Part shown: one piece after another, positions 59,057-64,000 of the stretch
Numbering within the stretch: position 1 is the first letter of the stretch
How the letters are laid out: every line of letters begins with the position of its first letter
Source of the DNA: an uncultured Prevotellaceae bacterium
GTDB taxonomy: Bacteria > Bacteroidota > Bacteroidia > Bacteroidales > Bacteroidaceae
DNA: 64,000 bases
Direction: 5' to 3'
Assembly (NCBI GenBank): GCA_900316285.1
Contig: ONCG01000008.1
Span: 1-64,000, forward strand
The notes under the pieces: generated by a model
What the model was told of the DNA's origin: nothing
Databases searched by the model: none
Seen by the model: only the letters and a program-made list of their open reading frames with translations
Made by a program: the position numbers and the translations under genes

Positions 59057-60643
59057 ATGAGGTCCCTGCTCCTTGTCTCAGCATCGATGGCAGTGGTACC
59101 AGCGCCTGCCGACAACCGCCCCAACATCATCTTGTTTATGGTGGATGACATGGGATGGCAGGATACGTCGGTACCTTTCTGGACCGAGCGGACACCCCTG
59201 AACAATACCTACGAAACACCAAACATGGAGCGGCTGGCGAGTGAAGGGATGCTTTTCACACAGGCCTACGCTTCTCCGATTAGTTCACCCAGTCGTTGTT
59301 CGCTGATGACCGGAGCCAATGCTGCCCGCCATCGTGTTACCAACTGGACGCTGCGTCGCGATGAATCGACCGACATCGAGGACGACATCGTGGCAACACC
59401 CGCATGGAATGTGAATGGGATTTATCAAAAGCCTCACCCCCTTACCCCCTCTCCGAAGGGCGAGAGGGAAGGAACGCCAAAGATTGACTATGCATTTCCA
59501 TGCCGGTCGTTCGTGGACATTCTTCATGAGAGCGGCTACTACACCATACATGTGGGCAAAGCACATTGGGGCGCTATAGATACTCCCGGAGAACGGCCAG
59601 AGCATTTCGGCTTCGATGTGAATGTTGCAGGTCATGCAGCCGGTGGCCCTGCCACCTACCTGAGCGAACAAAACTACGGGCACGATAGCCTGGGACATGC
59701 CACTTCCCTGATGGCAACTCCCGGCTTGGAGCGTTATTGGGGCACAGGCACCTTTCTTACCGAAGCTCTCACACAGGAGGCACTACATGCCCTCGACGGG
59801 TGGAAAGCCCCACCCCAGCCCTCCCCCGTAGGGAGGGAGAAAGAGCCTTTCTATCTATACATGTCGCACTATGCAGTACACGTCCCTATTGATCGCGACA
59901 TGCGCTACTATCAGAAGTACATCGACAAAGGACTCTCGACGAAGGAGGCCGCCTATGCCTCGCTCATCGAGGGAATGGATCACAGCCTTGGCGAACTGCT
60001 CGACTGGCTCGACCGCAATGGCGAAGCTGAGAATACGGTGGTCATCTTCATGAGCGACAATGGCGGCTATGCCACGGGCAGCTACTACCGCGACGAACCT
60101 CTCTACACGCAGAACGCACCGCTGCGTTCCGGCAAAGGATCGCTGCTGGAGGGTGGCATTCGCGAACCGATGATTGTGCGCTGGCCGGGCAAGGTGCGTG
60201 CGCAGTCGCGTTGCAATCGCTACCTCATCATCGAAGACTACTTCCCCACCCTTTTGGAAATGGGCGGCGTGAGCCACTACGATGTGCCGCAGACCGTCGA
60301 CGGGCGTAGCTTTATGCCATTGCTGACGGAAAGAGGCGATCCTTCGAAGCATCGTCCTCTCATTTGGAACTATCCCAACGTATGGGGCAACACTGGTCCG
60401 GGCATCAGCCTGAACTGTGCCATCAGACTCGGACCATGGAAACTTATCTATAACTACAAGACCCGCGAAAAAGAACTCTACGACATTGAGCACGACATCA
60501 GCGAAGAGCACAATCTTGCCAGTGAGCGCCGAAACATCGTTCGCCGCTTGTCACGACGACTGGGCCGCGAGTTGCGCAAGATGAATGCCCAGCGACCCGT
60601 AATGAAAACAACGGGACAGCCGTGTCCGTGGCCGGATGAATAG
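59057..60643 (+). CDS. Sulfatase (S1 family, Ser-type active site) with two repeat insertions
   Basis: A 528-residue sulfatase of the alkaline-phosphatase superfamily. PNIILFMVDDMGWQD supplies the calcium-binding Asp pair, and the modified residue is S76 in S-S-P-S-R (76-80), a Ser-type site that needs an anSME-type maturase to become formylglycine. FMSDNGG and a C-terminal subdomain are intact. The N-terminus MRSLLLVSASMAVVPAPA may be a weak signal peptide. Residues 127-140 (PHPLTPSPKGEREG) and about 251-262 (APPQPSPVGREK) are encoded by palindromic repeats. Target sulfated glycan unknown. Confidence 0.9.
   Translation: MRSLLLVSASMAVVPAPADNRPNIILFMVDDMGWQDTSVPFWTERTPLNNTYETPNMERLASEGMLFTQAYASPISSPSRCSLMTGANAARHRVTNWTLRRDESTDIEDDIVATPAWNVNGIYQKPHPLTPSPKGEREGTPKIDYAFPCRSFVDILHESGYYTIHVGKAHWGAIDTPGERPEHFGFDVNVAGHAAGGPATYLSEQNYGHDSLGHATSLMATPGLERYWGTGTFLTEALTQEALHALDGWKAPPQPSPVGREKEPFYLYMSHYAVHVPIDRDMRYYQKYIDKGLSTKEAAYASLIEGMDHSLGELLDWLDRNGEAENTVVIFMSDNGGYATGSYYRDEPLYTQNAPLRSGKGSLLEGGIREPMIVRWPGKVRAQSRCNRYLIIEDYFPTLLEMGGVSHYDVPQTVDGRSFMPLLTERGDPSKHRPLIWNYPNVWGNTGPGISLNCAIRLGPWKLIYNYKTREKELYDIEHDISEEHNLASERRNIVRRLSRRLGRELRKMNAQRPVMKTTGQPCPWPDE
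59431..59470 (+). repeat. Palindromic repeat in frame in the sulfatase (site 1)
   Basis: CCCTCTC (59447-59453) pairs with GAGAGGG (59462-59468). The read-through peptide is P/G/E-rich. Confidence 0.8.
59806..59842 (+). repeat. GCCCCACCCC hairpin in frame in the sulfatase (site 2)
   Basis: CCCTCCC (59819-59825), loop CCGTA and GGGAGGG (59831-59837), the same unit as at 56622-56660 and 60643-60673. Confidence 0.88.
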
Positions 60644-60676
60644 CCCCACCCCAACCCTCCCCTGTAGGGAGGGAGT
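60643..60676. repeat. GCCCCACCCC hairpin directly after the sulfatase stop
   Basis: CCCTCCC (60655-60661), loop CTGTA and GGGAGGG (60667-60673), then TTTTCC. It could serve as a terminator. Confidence 0.8.
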
Positions 60677-60756
60677 TTTCCACCTTCAACGATACGAGGT
60701 TACGTAGAATCCAGGTGAATGCAATAAAAGAGATTTTCCTGCGTTATTATATCAAG

Positions 60757-62895
60757 ATGAAGAGAAAATCGACGATATACCATATTGTCGCCGTAGTCGT
60801 TGTGGCTATGGCGGTGATTGCGTGTGGCACCGATCGGCACATGAAGAAAGCCGAGAAATATCTGGCGATAGGCGAATACTACGATGCAGCGACGGAATTC
60901 AAGAAAGCCTACCAAAGCACGTCCACCAAGGAACGCGAGAAGCGTGGACAGCGTGCACTGAAGATGGCACGCTGCTATGCGAAGATCAACCAGACACAAT
61001 CGGCCATGGGTGGATATCGCAATGCCATTCGCTACAAACAGGCTGAACTCGACGACCAGTTGGCCTACGCGCGTCTGCTGCTGAAGAACGGCGAATACAA
61101 GAATGCCGCGAAGGAGTTGCAGGCGGTGAAGGACACGCTGCAAGCGCTTGGCGAATGGTACAGATCTACAGAAGGAACAAATAAAAGCAGAAAGCTCACC
61201 GACCGCGCCCAACTTACCGAAAACGGACTGATATCGGCACAAAATGCACCCCAATGGAAGGAGCAAGGGTCGCGATACACCGTGAAGCGCATGGATGTGT
61301 TCAACTCACGCCGTGCCGACTACTCGCCGATGCTCTTTGGTGACGACTTCGACCGACTCTACTTCACATCGACGCGCAACGATGCACAGGGCGATGAGCT
61401 CAGTGGAATCACTGGCACAAAGCCTGCCGACATCTTTGTTTCCGAGAAGGACGACAAGGGGAAATGGAGTCGTCCGGAAGTGGTGCAGGGCGGGCTGAAT
61501 ACCGATTACGACGAGGGAGCCTGTTCGTTCTCTGCCGATGGACGCGAGATGTATCTCACCGTTTGCCAGACCGACCCCAGCTACCCCCGCTATGCACAAA
61601 TCATGAAGTCGAGCCGCTCGGATGCCTCATGGGGCAAGCCCTCTGAGGTGAAGATATCCAACGACACGCTTTCCGGCTATGCCCACCCCGCCATCTCGCC
61701 CGATGGACAGTGGCTCTACTTCTGCTCCGACATGCCTGGTGGCAAGGGCGGTCTCGACATCTGGCGCGTCCGCCTGACAACCAGTGGGATTGGAGGCGTT
61801 GAAAACCTCGGCGACCCCATCAACACTCCGGGCGATGAGATGTTCCCGGCCTTCCGACCCAACGGCGACTTCTATTTCTCGAGCAACGGCCATCCGGGCA
61901 TGGGCGGTCTCGACATCTTCATCGCAACCATCGACCCGAAGACCCGCCACTATGTTTTGGAACACCCCGGCTATCCGCTTAACTCGCAGGGCGATGACTT
62001 CGGCATGACGTTCGAGGGTCCTTATAATCGCGGCTACTTCTGCTCGAATCGTGGCGACGGCCGCGGCTGGGACCATATTTACAGCTTCGAAAACCCAGAG
62101 ATTGTACAGGCCATCAAGGGTTGGGTCTACGAGATGGACGGCTACGAGCTCACCGCTGCCGAGGTGCACCTTGTTGGCGACGACGGCACCAACGAGACGC
62201 TCTCCGTGCGCAGCGACGGTTCGTTCACCTATGTGGTCACGCCTGGCGTGAGCTATGTGATGCTTGCCACCTGTAAGGGATTCCTCAATCACAAGGAAGA
62301 ACTGTGTGTGGAGCAGGCCGAGGAATCGGAGGAGTATGTGCTACAGTTCCCGTTGGCTTCAATCACGGCACCCGTGCTCATCGACAACATTTTCTATGAC
62401 TTCGACAAGGCTACACTGCGTCCAGAGTCCACACAGGCACTCGACGAATTGGTGAACCTGCTGAACGAGAATCCCAATGTCACTATCGAACTTTCTGCCC
62501 ATTGCGACTACAAAGGTCCTGCTGCCTACAACAAGCGATTGTCGCAGCGGCGTGCTGAAAGCGTGGTGAACTACCTCATCGAACACGGCATCGCTGCCGA
62601 CCGCCTGACGCCTGTTGGCTATGGTAAGGAGAAACCGAAGAAAGTGAATAAGAAAGTCGTGGCAAAGCATAAGTTCCTAAAGGAAGGCGACGTGCTCACC
62701 GAGGAATTCATCCAGAAGCTAAACGAGAAAGAACAAGAGGAGTGCAACCAGCTGAACCGACGTACGGAGTTCACCGTGTTGCGCACCACTTACGGAATGT
62801 TCGACGAGAAGGGACAGCTGAAGGAACTACCTAAGCCGAAGAAGAAAGAGGAAACCCTCGACGACGACGATGGCTACGACTATTTCATCGAGTAA
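60757..62895 (+). CDS. porE: PorE-like lipoprotein: TPR, beta-propeller and OmpA peptidoglycan-binding domain
   Basis: A 712-residue lipoprotein (lipobox VIAC, Cys 23) with helical TPR-like repeats (about 25-150), a PD40/WD40-like propeller (about 175-440, with FSADGREMYLTVC, ISPDGQWLYFCSDMPGG and FRPNGDFYFSSNGHPGMGG), a carboxypeptidase-regulatory-like beta domain (about 450-530), and a C-terminal OmpA domain (about 542-640) with DNIFYDFDKATLRPES and the peptidoglycan-binding Asp/Arg in AHCDYKGPAAYNKRLSQRRAE. This order is that of PorE (PG1058), which anchors type IX secretion to peptidoglycan. The start is placed at the ATG before the signal peptide rather than at 60715. Confidence 0.85.
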   Translation: MKRKSTIYHIVAVVVVAMAVIACGTDRHMKKAEKYLAIGEYYDAATEFKKAYQSTSTKEREKRGQRALKMARCYAKINQTQSAMGGYRNAIRYKQAELDDQLAYARLLLKNGEYKNAAKELQAVKDTLQALGEWYRSTEGTNKSRKLTDRAQLTENGLISAQNAPQWKEQGSRYTVKRMDVFNSRRADYSPMLFGDDFDRLYFTSTRNDAQGDELSGITGTKPADIFVSEKDDKGKWSRPEVVQGGLNTDYDEGACSFSADGREMYLTVCQTDPSYPRYAQIMKSSRSDASWGKPSEVKISNDTLSGYAHPAISPDGQWLYFCSDMPGGKGGLDIWRVRLTTSGIGGVENLGDPINTPGDEMFPAFRPNGDFYFSSNGHPGMGGLDIFIATIDPKTRHYVLEHPGYPLNSQGDDFGMTFEGPYNRGYFCSNRGDGRGWDHIYSFENPEIVQAIKGWVYEMDGYELTAAEVHLVGDDGTNETLSVRSDGSFTYVVTPGVSYVMLATCKGFLNHKEELCVEQAEESEEYVLQFPLASITAPVLIDNIFYDFDKATLRPESTQALDELVNLLNENPNVTIELSAHCDYKGPAAYNKRLSQRRAESVVNYLIEHGIAADRLTPVGYGKEKPKKVNKKVVAKHKFLKEGDVLTEEFIQKLNEKEQEECNQLNRRTEFTVLRTTYGMFDEKGQLKELPKPKKKEETLDDDDGYDYFIE

Positions 62896-62951
62896 GAAGT
62901 TGAGAAAAAAGTCGAGTGTGTATTTATAATAGAGAAGGGAGGCATTATGTT

Positions 62952-63087
62952 GTCCCCTCCTTCGGGAAGGAGGGGCAAGGGGTGGTAGCGACTATGAAGG
63001 GTTGACTTTTCTAAATCTTTGATTTAAATAGGTAATATCATTATTTTTCTCTACCACCCCTAACCCCTCCTCCCAGGAGGAGGGGAC
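62952..63087. repeat. 136-bp MITE-like element (copy 2)
   Basis: The same terminal arms as 26229-26366, and an A/T-rich middle that aligns with it (GAAGGGTT, AATAGGT, TATTTTTCTCTACCACCCC). It lies between the convergent porE and DUF5056 genes. Confidence 0.88.
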
Positions 63088-63121
63088 AACTGGTAGCGTC
63101 TTAACATTGGTTATTTCATTC

Positions 63122-63502
63122 TTATCTCCAGAATGCTTTCCTGTCGGCCATGATGTTCCATGCCACCAGAATCGAGCATACCGTCATGGCAGCCAGAATC
63201 ATGAGGGGCGATGTACCGGTGAGGTCGACCGATGAGAGGAAGCCTCCGATGTTGCCAAATGCATTGAAGAGCAGGAGCTTCAGCTGTGCGAGGCCGTCGG
63301 CCCATATGAAGAACACGATGCCCAGCAGCGAGCAAACAAGTGTCCAGATGCGATTCAACCGCACCGACCGCGAAGGCAACTGCTCCATCACTCGCTGCGA
63401 GAAGCCGTCGTCGCAGATTTCCTGTCTGTTCTCATCGAAGAACATTGCCACGAGTTCGTCGTCGCTCAGGAACTGATTGTTATCAAACGTCTCTTTCTCC
63501 AT
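63122..63502 (-). CDS. DUF5056-like membrane protein, probable anti-sigma partner
   Basis: A 126-residue protein with a cytoplasmic N-terminal half (FLSDDELVAMFFDENRQEICDDGFSQRVMEQLP) and two membrane helices (about 52-70 and 97-118). I place it in DUF5056, usually encoded next to ECF sigma factors in this group. It lies 82 nt downstream of the partial sigma gene on the same strand and probably restrains it at the membrane. Confidence 0.8.
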   Translation of the reverse strand: MEKETFDNNQFLSDDELVAMFFDENRQEICDDGFSQRVMEQLPSRSVRLNRIWTLVCSLLGIVFFIWADGLAQLKLLLFNAFGNIGGFLSSVDLTGTSPLMILAAMTVCSILVAWNIMADRKAFWR

Positions 63503-63530
63503 AACTCTTTCTTTTTTTAATCATTGTAAC

Positions 63531-63570
63531 GGCGCATAGCGCCTTTGAACCTTGAACGTCGCGAAGCGAC
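63531..63570. repeat. Small-palindrome module with TTTGAAC linkers
   Basis: GGCGC-ata-GCGCC (63531-63543) and GTCGC-gaa-GCGAC (63558-63570) are joined by TTTGAACCTTGAAC, the reverse complement of the GTTCAAGGTTCAAAG words seen inside topB. Confidence 0.8.
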
Positions 63571-63584
63571 TCTTGATGACGACC

Positions 63585-64000
63585 TTATCTGTAGCCGTTT
63601 TTCTTCAGATACATAGCGAGTTTCTGTTTGCCACGCGACAGATGGCTCTTCACCGTGCCTTCGGCCATATCGGTGATTTCGCTAATCTTGTCGATGGACT
63701 GACCTTCCATGAGCTGAAGTGTGATGCAGGTGCGCTCGGCTGGTGAGAGGATGGCAAGTGCCTGCTGCAGGTCCATGCGCAACGAGGCATCGCCGTTCGA
63801 GGTCTGGCGCAAGGCCACAGCCTGGTCAATCTGCTCTGTCACCTTATGCGAACGTGTGTAGTCGTAGAACACATTGTAAGCAATGCGGTAGAGCCACGTA
63901 GAGAAGCTCGATGCCCCGCGGAACTTCGCAATGTTCAGGTATGCCTTCACGAAGGTATCCTGTGCCAAGTCATCGCTCAGCTGGCTGTCGCCTCCTGTCT
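63585..64000 (-). CDS. ECF-type sigma factor, partial (runs off the window)
   Basis: The last 137 codons of a sigma-70 family gene, open to the window edge at 64000. Region 2 is seen in DTFVKAYLNIAKFRGASSFSTWLYRIAYNVFYDYTR, and region 4 in LSPAERTCITLQLMEGQSIDKISEITDMAEGTVKSHLSRGKQKLAMYL. The N-terminal part and start lie outside the window. It pairs with the DUF5056 gene downstream. Confidence 0.92.
   Translation of the reverse strand, partial: TGGDSQLSDDLAQDTFVKAYLNIAKFRGASSFSTWLYRIAYNVFYDYTRSHKVTEQIDQAVALRQTSNGDASLRMDLQQALAILSPAERTCITLQLMEGQSIDKISEITDMAEGTVKSHLSRGKQKLAMYLKKNGYR

Overview
The window is a chromosomal segment of a Bacteroidales bacterium, most likely Prevotella or a close relative in Prevotellaceae. 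Four things point there: many promoters of the Bacteroidota form TTTG-N19/20-TAnnTTTG; few Shine-Dalgarno sequences; typical gene content (GH115, GH51 and GH29 enzymes, a DUF5020 protein, DUF6057, DUF5056, a PorE-like OmpA lipoprotein of the type IX secretion system, an anSME-type sulfatase); and a dense load of short GC-rich palindromic repeats. No rRNA, phage, CRISPR array or complete insertion sequence was seen. One tRNA gene, tRNA-Ser(UGA), is present.

Layout. 0.4-4.5 kb: a MoxR AAA+ ATPase and VWA pair of RavA-ViaA type, then a metallophosphoesterase. 5.2-13.8 kb: a CPBP membrane protease, GH51 arabinofuranosidase, a secreted Asn/His-rich protein, aldo/keto reductase, Hsp20, murQ and a methyltransferase. 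13.9-21.5 kb: GH115 alpha-glucuronidase, a thioredoxin-fold protein, tRNA-Ser, mutS2 and GH29 alpha-fucosidase. 21.7-26.2 kb: a nucleobase uptake group (AzgA-like permease, Tsx-like outer membrane protein, UraA-like permease) followed by an iron alcohol dehydrogenase. 26.4-29.1 kb: a sugar O-acetyltransferase, Mrp and ComF. 29.1-30.0 kb: a gene-poor stretch rich in repeats, with an orphan promoter. 30.1-38.4 kb: a DUF362 lipoprotein, a second GH115, a YafQ-type toxin-antitoxin pair, trmB, ilvE, xseB and xseA. 38.5-49.0 kb: an S8 protease, then a same-strand run of nine genes (MATE exporter, cytidylate-kinase-like protein, YfcE phosphodiesterase, small membrane protein, rfbB, fdtA, GNAT, DUF6057 membrane protein, CxxCH-bearing beta-propeller lipoprotein). 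49.1-51.7 kb: a lipoprotein, an ECF sigma factor and an anti-sigma/beta-barrel fusion. 51.7-53.1 kb: 1.4 kb of repeats without a gene. 53.1-64.0 kb: a 1117-residue secreted protein, a 60-residue acidic peptide, topB, a sulfatase, PorE, a DUF5056 protein and a partial ECF sigma factor running off the window.

The secreted GH51, GH115 (two) and GH29 enzymes suit growth on decorated plant xylans and fucosylated glycans. PorE and the C-terminal motif of the 1117-residue protein suggest type IX-style secretion.

The most unusual content is the repeat landscape. At least seven families of short palindromic or inverted-repeat elements are scattered between genes, and several have entered coding sequences in frame: topB at three sites, the sulfatase at two, xseA, probably the second GH115, and the tails of two further proteins. 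Two arrays of 22-bp palindromic units and a 161-bp set of three exactly concentric perfect inverted repeats stand out as structures I do not recognise from a described class.
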